64,000 nucleotides of DNA from Streptomyces sp. Isolate_45 (lineage in GTDB: Bacteria > Actinomycetota > Actinomycetes > Streptomycetales > Streptomycetaceae): the NCBI RefSeq assembly GCF_024721315.2, contig NZ_JANFAK020000029.1, positions 1 through 64,000 on the forward strand, read 5' to 3'. Below, piece by piece: positions 39,689 to 49,193 of the stretch (position 1 is the first letter of the stretch; each line of letters begins with the position of its first letter). The translations under genes and the position numbers were made by a program. Under the pieces are notes generated by a model. The model saw nothing but the letters and a program-made list of their open reading frames with translations, did not search any database and was not told where the DNA came from.

Positions 39689-40315
39689 TCAGTACGTCCC
39701 CGTGAGGTGGGCGAAGACGACGACGTTGCCCTGGTAGCCGGTCCGGGGCGAGAAACCGCCGCCGCAGGTGATCACGCGCAGCTCCGCGCGCGGCGACGGC
39801 CCGTACACGCGGCTGTCGGGGAACGCGTCGGCGTCGTGGACCTCGACGGCGTGGACGGTGAAGACGGCCGTGCGTCCGTCCTCGCGGGCGACCTCGATCG
39901 CGGCTCCCCGGCGCACCGCGCCCAGGTGGTAGAAGACGGCCGGGCCGCGGGCGTGGTCCACGTGACCCGCGACGACGGCGGTTCCCGCGGCGCCCGGGGT
40001 GGTCCCCTCGCGGTACCAGCCGGCGAGGTCCCCGCGGGTCGGCGGGGGCACTTCGAGGCTGCCGGCGCGGTCCAGACCCAGACCGGTCATCGGCGCGTCC
40101 ACGCGGATCGACGGGATCCGGATCCGGGTGGGCGGGGAGCCGGGCAGCGGGTCGATGCTCCCCGGGTAGGCCGCCTGCGCGCTCAGCGCCTCACCGGCGG
40201 ACGGCAAAGGGGGCCCGACCGTCTCGCCGGAGCCGCTGCTCACCAGCCAGACGCCGACGCAGGCGGCGAGGGCGACGAGCCCTCCGCGCCCGGAGGTCCG
40301 CCCGGAGGTCCACAT
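39689..40315 (-). CDS. Class F sortase
   Basis: The 208-residue protein has an N-terminal membrane anchor (GGLVALAACVGVWLVSSG) and a sortase domain with catalytic His in VVAGHVDHA, Cys in LRVITCGGGF and Arg in SPRTGYQGN. Sortase F enzymes of actinobacteria lie in the outer leaflet of the membrane and join proteins to peptidoglycan or process them. ATG 40315 was chosen because the frame upstream is low-complexity. It is next to, and transcribed after, a secreted membrane-anchored protein gene (40446-40988), which is a candidate substrate. Confidence 0.93.
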   Translation of the reverse strand: MWTSGRTSGRGGLVALAACVGVWLVSSGSGETVGPPLPSAGEALSAQAAYPGSIDPLPGSPPTRIRIPSIRVDAPMTGLGLDRAGSLEVPPPTRGDLAGWYREGTTPGAAGTAVVAGHVDHARGPAVFYHLGAVRRGAAIEVAREDGRTAVFTVHAVEVHDADAFPDSRVYGPSPRAELRVITCGGGFSPRTGYQGNVVVFAHLTGTY

Positions 40316-40445
40316 GGCTGCCCCCTCGTCTCGCCGTTCCTGTGACTGGCCGTCGCCCGGCCCCGCGAACGGGGGGGACCTCGCGGGGGCGGGCGACGGG
40401 GGACGGTACCGGTCGGACCGCGGCCGGAGCCGCGGTGGGCGTCCG

Positions 40446-40988
40446 TCAGCTCCGCGTGCCGCTCGCCCGGCGACGCAGGAGCCAGGTACCGCCGACGGCG
40501 GCGGCGGCCAGTACGGCCACCCCCGCCGCGATCTTGGCGGGGTCGGAGGTGGTGGTCGTCCCACCGCCCACCCCGGTGCGAACGTGGCCCTGGGGGCCGC
40601 GTTCGGTGATGGCCAGGTCGCCGGTCGCGAACTTGCCGTTCGCGCAGGTCACCCCGATGCCGTAGGTGCCGGACCGGGTGCCGTGGGCGACCTGGAACTG
40701 CCCCACGACGACCTCCTTGTGGGTGCCGGGGGCGAGCTTGAAGCGCCCGCCGCCGACGGTGCTCGCATCGCCCTCGGCGTGGCTGCCCTTGCCGCAGGCC
40801 GTGGTGTTCACGGTGACGGTCGCGCCCGCCGGGGCGGACTTGGGCCAGACCTCCAGCACGGCGAAGTCCCCGGGGGCGAAGGCGGTCATGCCGAGGTCCG
40901 CGGCGGCGACCGCTCCGGCGACCGGACCGACGAAGGCGGCGACGGTCAGCGCGGTGGCGGTGAGCACGTGGGCGGTGCTGCGGCGCAT
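40446..40988 (-). CDS. Secreted, membrane-anchored protein (possible sortase F substrate)
   Basis: The 180-residue protein has a signal peptide (to about residue 29, AGAVAA). It continues with a beta-rich domain carrying two cysteines (TACGKG and VTCANGKF) that could form a disulphide. A Thr-rich linker (GGGTTTTSDPAK), a C-terminal hydrophobic helix and an RRRAS tail follow. This is the build of a cell-wall sorting signal, but no LPXTG or LAXTG motif is visible. It is placed 130 bases upstream of the sortase gene on the same strand. Function unknown. Confidence 0.8.
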   Translation of the reverse strand: MRRSTAHVLTATALTVAAFVGPVAGAVAAADLGMTAFAPGDFAVLEVWPKSAPAGATVTVNTTACGKGSHAEGDASTVGGGRFKLAPGTHKEVVVGQFQVAHGTRSGTYGIGVTCANGKFATGDLAITERGPQGHVRTGVGGGTTTTSDPAKIAAGVAVLAAAAVGGTWLLRRRASGTRS

Positions 40989-41202
40989 GGGAACTCCTGA
41001 GGACACGGGGTCGTGTCCTGAGGTAAACCTGCGTGCCCGCCGCGCGCCTGCTGAGCCCCCGTCAGATCGCCGGGCCGCTGCCCGCCGGAGCGGCATCCGC
41101 GCACGTCAGGGGCGCTGCGGCGGCATCCGTGTCCGCCCACCCCGTCCGGGTGAACGCGCCCCGCCGCCGACGGGACCGGTCCCCTCGGAGCCCGACGCGC
41201 CC

Positions 41203-41242
41203 CACCGGTCACACCGGTCGCACCGGTCACACCGGTCACACC
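41203..41242. repeat. 9-bp tandem repeat at the kinase 3' end
   Basis: CACCGGTCA-type 9-bp units are repeated four times (41203, 41212, 41221, 41230) with a fifth partial copy that enters the last codons of the histidine kinase gene. CACCGGTC is itself near-palindromic. Confidence 0.85.
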
Positions 41243-42534
41243 GCCGGCAGGGTCACCGTCGCCGCCGCGCCCGACGGGCCCGGGTTGGTCAGGATCACCT
41301 CGGCGCCGATCACCTGGGCCTGCCCGAATGCGATGGTCAGCCCGAGCCCGGTGCCCTGGCCGCGCTCGGCCGTGCCCGTCATGAAACGCCGCGGACCCTC
41401 CCGCAGGAGCGTCGCGGGGAACCCCGGACCCCGGTCCCGGACGGTGACCGAGGTCCCCGACACCGACACCGTCACCGGCCCACCGCCGTGCCGATGGGCG
41501 TTCACCAGCAGGTTCGTCAGGATCCGTTCCAGCCGCCGCACGTCGGTCCGCACCCACGCACCGCCCTCGCCCGCGTCGTCTCCGCCGCCGGTCACCCCGT
41601 CCAGTACGGCCGCCACCCCCGACCTCCGGGTGATCGACGCAACGAGCGCCTCCAGCCGATGCGCCTCCAGGCGCGGCTCCTCCTGGTCCGCGTCCAGCCG
41701 CGCCACCTCCAGCAGGTCCTCCGTCAACGTCCGCAGCACCGCGACCCGGTCGCGCACCAGCTCCGTCGGCCTCCCGGCGGGCAGCAGCTCGGCCGCCGTG
41801 TGCAGCCCGGTCAGCGGGGTCCGCAGCTCGTGCGCCACGTCCGCCGTGAACCGCTGCTCCGCCTCCAGCCGCCGCTGAAGGCTCGCGGCCATCGTGTCGA
41901 CCGCCGAGGCCAGCTCGGTCACCTCGTTGCGGGTCCCGGGCACACCGGACGGCCCGATCCGGGCGTCGAGGTCGCCCGCGCTGATCCGGCGCGCGGTCTC
42001 CGCCGCCGTCCGCAGGTCCTTGCTCAGCCGGCTCGCCAGCAGCGCCCCGCCGCCCGCCGCCAGGGCCACGACACCCGTTCCCGAGGCGATCAGCAGGCCG
42101 TCGAGTTCCGCCAGCTCGGCCTGTTCGGCGGCCAGTGGATGCCGCACCGTCAGGACGTGGGAACCGCCGATCGGTCGCGCCGCCCATACGGCCGGCCGCG
42201 GCCCGGTCAGGTCCAGGTAGGTGGTGCGCAGGCCCTCCAGGGCGGCCGCCCGCAGGGCCGGGGGCACGGCTGGGCAGTCGATCCGGGCATCGGCCTCGCC
42301 GACCTTGTCGAAGTCGAGCTTGCCGGTGAGCTCGTACACCTGCCCTACGCGGACCAGCTGTTCGATCGCGCTCCTACGGGCGGCGTCGGCCACCTGGCGC
42401 CCCCGCGCCTCGTGGATCAGGACGCCGATGGTGACCGCGACCAGCGCGCAGCCCACGGCCAGCAGGACGGAGATCTTCCAGCGCAGCCCCAGGGACCGCA
42501 GGGCCCGCCGGCAGCGCCGCGACAGCGCTCTCAT
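41236..42534 (-). CDS. Sensor histidine kinase (HAMP-HisKA-HATPase)
   Basis: The 432-residue protein has two membrane helices (about 20-42 and 147-170) flanking an extracytoplasmic loop. A HAMP region follows, then the HisKA box FTADVAHELRTPLTGLHTAAELL (His phosphorylated), the N box NLLVNAHRHGGG, the G1 box DRGPGFPA and the G2 segment GQGTGLGLTIAFGQ. It belongs to the EnvZ/CseC-like group. It forms an operon with an upstream lipoprotein (ATGA overlap). No response regulator is encoded nearby, so its partner is elsewhere or lost. Confidence 0.93.
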   Translation of the reverse strand: MRALSRRCRRALRSLGLRWKISVLLAVGCALVAVTIGVLIHEARGRQVADAARRSAIEQLVRVGQVYELTGKLDFDKVGEADARIDCPAVPPALRAAALEGLRTTYLDLTGPRPAVWAARPIGGSHVLTVRHPLAAEQAELAELDGLLIASGTGVVALAAGGGALLASRLSKDLRTAAETARRISAGDLDARIGPSGVPGTRNEVTELASAVDTMAASLQRRLEAEQRFTADVAHELRTPLTGLHTAAELLPAGRPTELVRDRVAVLRTLTEDLLEVARLDADQEEPRLEAHRLEALVASITRRSGVAAVLDGVTGGGDDAGEGGAWVRTDVRRLERILTNLLVNAHRHGGGPVTVSVSGTSVTVRDRGPGFPATLLREGPRRFMTGTAERGQGTGLGLTIAFGQAQVIGAEVILTNPGPSGAAATVTLPAV

Positions 42535-43232
42535 CGAGGGCCCCGTCCCGTCCCGGCGGACGGCTCGTCTCCGGTGCCCCGCGGGGACTTGTCGAACCGC
42601 CGCTCGTCGCTGACCACCTTCATCCGCTCGCCGTCCCAGCGGTAGCGGACGGCCTGCTCGGAGTTGTCGTCGGCGGCGGTGCGGATCAGCAGGTCCGGTC
42701 CGAGGGTCTCGGCCACCAGCCGCCGCCCGAGGGTGAACAGGATGGGCACGATCCGCTTTCCCCGCGCGGTGTACACGCTCAGCGCCGTGCGGCCGCTCTC
42801 GGTGTCGGCGGCGACGACGAGCTCCTCCTTGCCGTCCCCGGTGAGGTCCGCGTGGACGACGGGCCGCATGCCTGCCCGGCCCGGGGCTTCGATCGTCCCC
42901 TTGCTCAGGAACGGCCGCATCCGCTTGTCGGCCCGTACGACGTCCGGCGCGTTCACCGCCACGAGGCCCCCGGGGCCCACCTCCGGCCCGTCCGGCAGGG
43001 GCGCCGGCGCCGGCACGTGGGTGGCGACGCCCGCGCCCGGAACCCGGGACGAGGTCCCGGGCCAGGCCGGCCACAGGGCCTCGGGCCGCGGCTGGGCCGA
43101 CAGGGCGGGCGCGGGTTCGGCCGGGCCGAGTCCGCCGGGTGCGGCGCAGCCACCGACGGCCGACGCGGCGGCGGCCAGTACGGCGGCGCGGAGCAGGAGG
43201 GCGGCGGGAGTGCGGCGGGGTGATCGCGTCAT
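42531..43232 (-). CDS. Lipoprotein paired with the sensor kinase
   Basis: The 233-residue protein has a lipoprotein signal (ASAVGGC, lipobox Cys29) and a C-terminal part with VVHADLTGDGKEELVVAADTESG, an FG-GAP/VCBS-like segment with a calcium-loop pattern. The stop overlaps the kinase start. In Streptomyces, CseA and AfsQ-associated lipoproteins next to sensor kinases modulate the kinase, so a role in signal sensing is likely. I assign no exact orthologue. Confidence 0.75.
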   Translation of the reverse strand: MTRSPRRTPAALLLRAAVLAAAASAVGGCAAPGGLGPAEPAPALSAQPRPEALWPAWPGTSSRVPGAGVATHVPAPAPLPDGPEVGPGGLVAVNAPDVVRADKRMRPFLSKGTIEAPGRAGMRPVVHADLTGDGKEELVVAADTESGRTALSVYTARGKRIVPILFTLGRRLVAETLGPDLLIRTAADDNSEQAVRYRWDGERMKVVSDERRFDKSPRGTGDEPSAGTGRGPR

Positions 43233-43335
43233 GGGGAGGGAAGCCGTCGGAGTCGAGGATTCGGGGGGCCGGGTGCGGCGCGCGGGAGGGTGCGTACGGT
43301 GTGGGTCGAGTCAGTCTGATTCGAGGGAGGATCCC

Positions 43336-43797
43336 GTGGCATCGGTCGATCGGCCAGAATCCGGCACCTTGCCGTTCTTCGTGTACGGGACGCTGCGGCC
43401 GGGCGAGGTCAACCACGACCTGTTCCTGCGCGGCCGCACCGCCGTCGAGGAACCGGCCGTGCTGCCCGACGCGGTCCTCTACGAGGGTCCCGGCTACCCG
43501 TACGCCGCGGACCGACCCGGCTCCGCCATAGCCGGTGAGCTGATCACCGCGCTGCCGGACGCGTACGGGGAACTGCTGGCCGCGCTGGACCTGCTGGAGG
43601 AGTACGAGGGCCCGGGCCGCCCGGGGAACCTCTACGACCGGGTCGCCCGTGACGCGGTCCGCCCCGACGGCGTCCGCGTCCGCGCCTGGGTCTACCTCGC
43701 GACCGCGCCCCTGGCCCGCCGGCTGGCCGACTCGGGTACGGAGATCCGGGGCGGCGACTGGCACGGCCGCCGGCGGACCGGGGGCCAGGCGCTCTAG
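43336..43797 (+). CDS. Gamma-glutamylcyclotransferase-fold protein
   Basis: The 153-residue protein has the GGCT-fold signature FFVYGTLRPGEVNHDLFL at the start, the conserved acidic residue in LDLLEEYEG, and an aromatic segment VRAWVYLA. Members include gamma-glutamyl cyclotransferases and related amide-cleaving enzymes; the substrate is unknown. GTG 43336 has GGGAGG five bases upstream. Its stop overlaps the dnaG stop by four bases (convergent). Confidence 0.88.
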   Translation: MASVDRPESGTLPFFVYGTLRPGEVNHDLFLRGRTAVEEPAVLPDAVLYEGPGYPYAADRPGSAIAGELITALPDAYGELLAALDLLEEYEGPGRPGNLYDRVARDAVRPDGVRVRAWVYLATAPLARRLADSGTEIRGGDWHGRRRTGGQAL

Positions 43798-45698
43798 AGC
43801 CCCTCCGCCCCGCGGTTGCGCAGGCGGCGGCCGTACTGCTGGAGCACCCACAGCTCTTCCTGGACCGCCGCGTGCTGCTCGGGCGGGGCCTGCGGGCCGA
43901 GCCGGGACATGGTGCCCTGTACCTCATGGACCCGGCGGTCCACGGCGCGCAGCCGGACCTGCACCAGTTGGACCCCGGCGTACACCTCGTCCACCGTCTT
44001 GGCGTGGATGGCCTCGACGGCCAGCTCCGTCACCAGGGCGCGGACGGTGTCGTTGGGCGCCGCCTCGCGGACCCGGATCAGGTAGTCGTCGGTTTCCTGT
44101 GCGGCGCCGCCGGCGTCCTGGATGGCCTGGCGGACCGCCGCGTAGGGCGGGGCGGTGAACTCGTCGATGCCGTACGCGTCGAAGGCGGGGGAGACCAGGG
44201 CCGGCCGTTGGAGCGCCAGCTTGAGGAGCTCGCGCTCGGTGCGGTGGGCGGGGCTGCGCAGGTTCAGCGCGGGACCGCCGGGCGTCACGGCCGGGGCCGC
44301 GGGGGCCGACTCGGAGGACCGGCCGCCGCCCCGGCCCTGTTGCTGCGGCTGGTTGCCGCGCTCGCGTGCCCAGCGGGCCAGCTGCGCGACCCGCTTGACG
44401 ACGAACTGCTCGTCACGAATGCCGAGCATGCCCGCCAACTGGACGGCCGACTCGTGCTGGATCGCGATGTTCTTGATGTTGGCGACGACCGGAGCGGCCT
44501 CGTCCAGCGCGGCCGCGCGGCCCGCCGGGTTCTCCAGGTTGTGCCGGGACACGATGTGCCGCAGCGCGAACTCGAACAGCGGGGTCCGCGACTCGACCAG
44601 CCCGGACACGGCCGCGTCGCCCTGCGCGAGGCGCAGGTCGCAGGGGTCCATCCCGTTCGGGGCGATGGTGATGGAGGTCTCGGCCGCGAACTTCTGGTCG
44701 TCCTCGAAGGCCCGCAGCGCCGCCTTCTGGCCGGCCGCGTCCCCGTCGAACGTGAAGATCACCTCGGCGGTCGCGTTGTCCATCAGCAGCCGGCGCAGGA
44801 TCTTGATGTGGTCTCCGCCGAAGGCCGTGCCGCACGTGGCGATGGCGGTGGTGACCCCGGCCATGTGGCAGGCCATCACATCGGTGTAGCCCTCGACGAC
44901 CACGGCCCGGGAGGTCTTCGCGATCTCCTTCTTGGCCAGGTCGATGCCGTACAGGACCTGGGACTTCTTGTAGATCGAGGTCTCGGGGGTGTTCAGGTAC
45001 TTCGGGCCGTTGTCGTCGTCGCGGAGCTTGCGCGCGCCGAAGCCGACCACCTCGCCGCTGATGTCCCGGATCGGCCACATCAGCCGGCCGCGGAAGCGGT
45101 CGATGGGCTTGCCGCTGCGGCTGTCCTGGGCGAGCCCGGAGCTGACCAGTTCCTTGTCCGTGAAGCCCTTGCCCCGCAGGAACCGGGTCAGGTGGTCCCA
45201 GCCGGCCGGGCTGTAGCCCACGCCGAAGTGCTCGGCCGCCGCCTGGTCGAAGCCGCGCTCCGCCAGGAAGCGGCGCCCGATCTCCGCCTCGGCGCCGCCC
45301 AGCTGCTCCGCGTAGAAGAGGGCGGCGGCCTTGTGCGCCTCGACCAGCCGGATCCGCTCGCCGCGGCCGCTGGTGCCGGCTGTGTAGCCGCCCTCCTCGT
45401 ACCGCAGGGTGATGCCGGCCTGGCCGGCCAGGCGCTCGACCGCCTCCGAGAAGGAGAGGTGGTCGATCTTCATGATGAAGTCGAGGGTGTCCCCGCCCGC
45501 CTGGCAGCCGAAGCAGTGGTAGAAGCCCTTGCTGGGACTGACCTGGAAGGACGGGGACTTCTCGTCGTGGAAGGGGCACAGGCCCTTGAGGTTGCCGCCG
45601 CCGGCGTTGCGGAGCTGGAGGTACTCGGAGACCACGGCGTCGATCGGGACCGCGTCCCGTACCGCCTTCACGTCGTCTTCGTTGATCCGTCCTGCCAC
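43794..45698 (-). CDS. dnaG: DNA primase
   Basis: DnaG makes RNA primers at the replication fork. The 634-residue protein has the zinc site Cys41-His44 and Cys62-Cys65 (CPFHDEKSPS, YHCFGCQAGGD), the N-terminal RNA-polymerase domain and the TOPRIM fold (VVVEGYTDVMA and FTFDGDAAGQKA). The C-terminal helical domain binds DnaB. Length is normal. A flexible Gln/Gly/Pro stretch (QPQQQGRGGGRSS) precedes the last domain. The ATG follows closely after the flavin reductase gene. Confidence 0.96.
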   Translation of the reverse strand: MAGRINEDDVKAVRDAVPIDAVVSEYLQLRNAGGGNLKGLCPFHDEKSPSFQVSPSKGFYHCFGCQAGGDTLDFIMKIDHLSFSEAVERLAGQAGITLRYEEGGYTAGTSGRGERIRLVEAHKAAALFYAEQLGGAEAEIGRRFLAERGFDQAAAEHFGVGYSPAGWDHLTRFLRGKGFTDKELVSSGLAQDSRSGKPIDRFRGRLMWPIRDISGEVVGFGARKLRDDDNGPKYLNTPETSIYKKSQVLYGIDLAKKEIAKTSRAVVVEGYTDVMACHMAGVTTAIATCGTAFGGDHIKILRRLLMDNATAEVIFTFDGDAAGQKAALRAFEDDQKFAAETSITIAPNGMDPCDLRLAQGDAAVSGLVESRTPLFEFALRHIVSRHNLENPAGRAAALDEAAPVVANIKNIAIQHESAVQLAGMLGIRDEQFVVKRVAQLARWARERGNQPQQQGRGGGRSSESAPAAPAVTPGGPALNLRSPAHRTERELLKLALQRPALVSPAFDAYGIDEFTAPPYAAVRQAIQDAGGAAQETDDYLIRVREAAPNDTVRALVTELAVEAIHAKTVDEVYAGVQLVQVRLRAVDRRVHEVQGTMSRLGPQAPPEQHAAVQEELWVLQQYGRRLRNRGAEGL

Positions 45699-45732
45699 GC
45701 GTGAAGTCTACGGCCGGGCGGGGACAATCCCG

Positions 45733-47007
45733 TCAGGCGCCCTCCCCGGTGATCAACGACGCGAGCGGAACGGACGGATCCGCCAGCCTGTCGCGGTCCA
45801 CGGGCGTCTTCGACCTGATCAGGGCCTGGATGTGCTCGGTGACGTCCCACACGTTCACGTTCATCCCGGCGAGCACGCGGCCCTCCGACAGCCAGAACGC
45901 GATGAACTCCCGCCTGCCCACGTCCCCGCGGATCAGCACCTGGTCGTAGCCGCCCGCCGGGGCGTACCCCGAGTACTCCAGGCCCACGTCGTACTGGTCG
46001 GAGAAGAAGTACGGCACCCGGTCGTAGCGGACCTCCTGCCCGAGCATCGCCCGCGCCGCGGCGGGCCCGCCGTTGAGGGCGTTCGCCCAGTGCTCGACCC
46101 GCAGCCGGGCCCCCAGGACCGGGTGGTGGGCGGCGGCGACGTCCCCGACGGCGAAGACGTCCGGGTCCGAGGTGCGCAGGGAGGCGTCCACGGCGATCCC
46201 CCCGCCGTGCTCGCGGTCCACCAGGGCCAGCCCGGAGGTCTCGGCCAGCGCCGTCCGCGGCGCGGCCCCGATCGCGGCGAGCACCGCGTGCGCCGGATGT
46301 TCCTCACCGTCGTCCGTACGGGCCGCCAGCACCATCCCGTCGTGGCCGACGATCTCGGTGAGCCGCGCCCCGAAGTGGAACCGGACCCCGTGCGCGGCGT
46401 GCAGGTCGGCGAAGAGCCGGCCGATCTCCGGCCCCAGCACCGTGTACAGGGGGGTCGCCTCCGCCTCGACCACGGTGACCTCGGCGCCGTAGCCGCGGGC
46501 CGCCGCCGCGACCTCCAGGCCGATCCACCCGGCGCCCGCGATCAGCAGGTGGCCGTTGTCCCGCCCGAGGGCGGCCAGTACGTTGCGCAGCCGCTCGGCG
46601 TGCGCGAGCCGCCGCAGGTGGTGCACCCCGGCCAGGCCGGTGCCCGGGATGTCCAGGCGACGCGGCTCGGCACCGGTGGCCAGCAGCAACTTGTCGTAGT
46701 GCAGCAGCGCGCCGTCACCGAGGCGCACCGTCCTGTTCTCCCGGTCCAGGTGGACGGCCGGCTGCCCCAGGTGCAGTTCGATGTCGGCCGCCGCGTACCA
46801 GGACGGTTCGTGGACGAAGACGCTCTCGCGCTCCTCCTTGCCCGTCAGGTACCCCTTGGACAGCGGAGGCCGTTCGTACGGATGGTCGCGTTCGTCGCCG
46901 ATCAGGATCACCCGGCCCGTGAACCCCTCCGACCTCAGTGTCTCGGCCGCCTTCGCCCCGGCGAGCCCTGCCCCGACGATCACGAACGTCCGGTGTGCGT
47001 CGACCAC
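45733..47007 (-). CDS. NAD(P)/FAD-dependent oxidoreductase (ferredoxin reductase type)
   Basis: The 424-residue flavoprotein has TFVIVGAGLAGAKAAETLRSEG at the start, ERPPLSKGYLTG, ATGAEPRRLDIPG, HLLIAGAGWIGLEVAA and the C-terminal FAVGDVAAA...VEHWANAL motif. It resembles BphA4/RhlA-type ferredoxin or rubredoxin reductases with a reductase C-terminal domain. The partner is unknown. GTG 47007 was chosen because AGGAGG lies six bases upstream; longer starts at 47022 or 47046 would place the ribosome site inside the gene. Confidence 0.9.
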   Translation of the reverse strand: MVDAHRTFVIVGAGLAGAKAAETLRSEGFTGRVILIGDERDHPYERPPLSKGYLTGKEERESVFVHEPSWYAAADIELHLGQPAVHLDRENRTVRLGDGALLHYDKLLLATGAEPRRLDIPGTGLAGVHHLRRLAHAERLRNVLAALGRDNGHLLIAGAGWIGLEVAAAARGYGAEVTVVEAEATPLYTVLGPEIGRLFADLHAAHGVRFHFGARLTEIVGHDGMVLAARTDDGEEHPAHAVLAAIGAAPRTALAETSGLALVDREHGGGIAVDASLRTSDPDVFAVGDVAAAHHPVLGARLRVEHWANALNGGPAAARAMLGQEVRYDRVPYFFSDQYDVGLEYSGYAPAGGYDQVLIRGDVGRREFIAFWLSEGRVLAGMNVNVWDVTEHIQALIRSKTPVDRDRLADPSVPLASLITGEGA

Positions 47008-47100
47008 CTGATGCCTCCTCATAACCTCTGGGCCACATGCGACCACATGCGAGCGTCCCGCACCGAGCCTGCCGCGTGAAGGGGGAGTGGCCCGATCGGC

Positions 47101-48417
47101 TCACCCTTCGGCGCGTTGCGGGCGTCTGGTGAGGCGGGCGTGCAGGGAGCGGGCCGCCGCGTCGGTGAGGCACGCGATCTGGTCGATGACCGCGCGTTTC
47201 CGCGCCCGGTCGTCGGGCGCCGCGTCGAAGATCGCCCGGAACTGCGGGTCCAGGCCCTCCGGGGCCCGGGCGCTGAGCGCCTCCGCGAGTTCGGCCAGGA
47301 CGATGCGCTGGTCGGCGCGCAGCCGCTCCTGCTCGTCGCGCTGCATGACGTACAGGTCGGCGACGGCCTTGAGGACGGCGCACTCGTTGCGCGCCTCGCG
47401 GGGGACGACCAGCTCCGCCGCGTACCGGGTGAGCCGGCCGGGCCCGTACGCCTCGCGGGTGGCGCCCTCCGCCGCCTGGCAGAACCGGCCGATCAGCTGG
47501 CTGGTGGCGTCCTTCAACCGGGCCTGGGCGACGGCCGAACCGTCGTAGCCGTGCGGCCACCACTCCTGCTCCATCAGCCGGTCCAGGGCCTTGCGGAGTT
47601 CCTCGGGGGCGGTGTCGGCGGGCACGTACCGGCCGATCGCGACCTGCCAGATCGCGGTGCGCTCGGGCTCCGCGAAGAGCATGTTCGGGTCGAGGTGACC
47701 GGCGTGCAGACCGTCCTCGAAGTCGTGGACCGAGTACGCGACGTCGTCGGCCCAGTCCATGACCTGCGCCTCGAAGCACTTGCGGTCGGCGGGCGCGCCG
47801 CGCCGCAGCCACTCGAAGACCGGCAGGTCGTCCTCGTAGGCGCCGAACTTCACCGAACCCGGGTCCGTCGGATGGTCGCCGCGCGCCCACGGGTACTTGG
47901 TGGCGGCGTCCAGACAGGCGCGGGTCAGGTTGAGGCCGACGCTCACCAGCTCGCCGCTCGCCGGATCGGGCACGAACCGCTTGGGCTCCAGCCGGGTCAG
48001 CAGGCGCAGCGACTGGGCGTTGCCCTCGAAGCCGCCGCTGTCCTTCGCGAACTCGTTCAGAGCCTCCTCGCCGTTGTGCCCGAACGGCGGGTGGCCCATG
48101 TCGTGGGACAGGCAGGCCGCCTCCACGAGGTCGGGATCGCAGCCGAGGGCCGCGCCGAGCTCGCGTCCGACCTGCGCGCACTCCAGGGAGTGGGTAAGTC
48201 GGGTACGGGGGCTCGCGTCCCAGTCGTAGGAGCGGGTGCCCGGGGTGACGACCTGGGTCTTACCGGCGAGGCGGCGCAGCGCGGCGGAGTGCAGGACGCG
48301 TGCGCGGTCGCGCTGGAAGGCGGTGCGGCCCGGCTGTTTGTCGGGCTCGGGGGCCCAGCGTTCGGTGGCGGCGAGGTCGTAGGACTCGTAGGCGGGGGAG
48401 TGTGCGGTGCCTTCCAT
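47101..48417 (-). CDS. dgt: dGTP triphosphohydrolase (HD domain)
   Basis: The enzyme cleaves dGTP (or other dNTPs) to nucleoside and tripolyphosphate. The 438-residue protein has the HD-domain metal sites [37 protein letters not shown] and [17 protein letters not shown], with the long helical C-terminus of the family. ATG 48417 begins [20 protein letters not shown], a start typical of Streptomyces homologues. It lies near dnaG, an arrangement shared with other actinobacteria. Confidence 0.94.
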   Translation of the reverse strand: MEGTAHSPAYESYDLAATERWAPEPDKQPGRTAFQRDRARVLHSAALRRLAGKTQVVTPGTRSYDWDASPRTRLTHSLECAQVGRELGAALGCDPDLVEAACLSHDMGHPPFGHNGEEALNEFAKDSGGFEGNAQSLRLLTRLEPKRFVPDPASGELVSVGLNLTRACLDAATKYPWARGDHPTDPGSVKFGAYEDDLPVFEWLRRGAPADRKCFEAQVMDWADDVAYSVHDFEDGLHAGHLDPNMLFAEPERTAIWQVAIGRYVPADTAPEELRKALDRLMEQEWWPHGYDGSAVAQARLKDATSQLIGRFCQAAEGATREAYGPGRLTRYAAELVVPREARNECAVLKAVADLYVMQRDEQERLRADQRIVLAELAEALSARAPEGLDPQFRAIFDAAPDDRARKRAVIDQIACLTDAAARSLHARLTRRPQRAEG

Positions 48418-48473
48418 GCTCCGACGGTAACCGCACCGGCCGACAAACCGGGAGATCCGTACGGACGCGGCCC

Positions 48474-49193
48474 TCAGGCCGTGGCCAGCTCCATGGGCCG
48501 GGCCCGCCGGGCGAGGGCCTGCTCGTAGCGGAGCAGGACGAGCCGGGCCAGCGCCGGGTGGTCGCCGAGCGGGGCGGCCGCCGGACCGGGCGCGGCGGCC
48601 GCGCACGCGGCCGAGAACCGGCCCGGGGCGGCGAAGTACGAGGCGACCGCGATCCGGTGGTGACCCCGGGAGGCCAGCGCGCGGACGGCGTCGGGCACGC
48701 CCGGCGCGGCGGCGGAGGCGTAGGCCGGGACCACGGGCACTCCGTCGAGCCGCTCCGACAGCAGCGCGGCGCCGCGGCCGGTGTCGGCGGCGGAGTCCGG
48801 GTCGCGGGACCCGGCGGCGGCCAGTACCACCGCCGTCCCCGGGGTCCAGCCGGCCTCCAGGAGCCGCTCGTACAGGGCCTCGACGAGCAGCGGGTGCGGG
48901 CCGAGCGGGGCGGCGACGCGGACGCGCAGGTGTCCGGCGCGGGCGGCGGCCGCGGGGAGGTCCCGCTTGACGTGGGTGCCCCGGCCCAGCAACAGCGGGA
49001 CGAGGACCGCCTCCCCGCCCGCCGGCAGCCCGCTCAGGGCGTCGCCGAGGAGCGGCTGGTTCAGCTCGACGTGCCCGAGCCGGACGTCGAGGCGGGGGCG
49101 CAGCTCGCGGACCCGTTCGAGGAGGGCGAGGACGGTGCGCGGGGCGCGCGGGTCACGGCTGCCGTGGGCCACGGCGACGAGTGTGGGCTGCAT
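48474..49193 (-). CDS. Sirohydrochlorin chelatase (CbiX/SirB type)
   Basis: The 239-residue protein has two CbiX-like half domains. The first begins [15 protein letters not shown] (catalytic His10) and [11 protein letters not shown]; the second includes [14 protein letters not shown]. It inserts iron into sirohydrochlorin to make siroheme (or cobalt for corrins). Siroheme is needed by NirB, and nasA lies nearby, so a role in nitrate/nitrite assimilation is probable. The ATG is at 49193. Confidence 0.88.
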   Translation of the reverse strand: MQPTLVAVAHGSRDPRAPRTVLALLERVRELRPRLDVRLGHVELNQPLLGDALSGLPAGGEAVLVPLLLGRGTHVKRDLPAAAARAGHLRVRVAAPLGPHPLLVEALYERLLEAGWTPGTAVVLAAAGSRDPDSAADTGRGAALLSERLDGVPVVPAYASAAAPGVPDAVRALASRGHHRIAVASYFAAPGRFSAACAAAAPGPAAAPLGDHPALARLVLLRYEQALARRARPMELATA

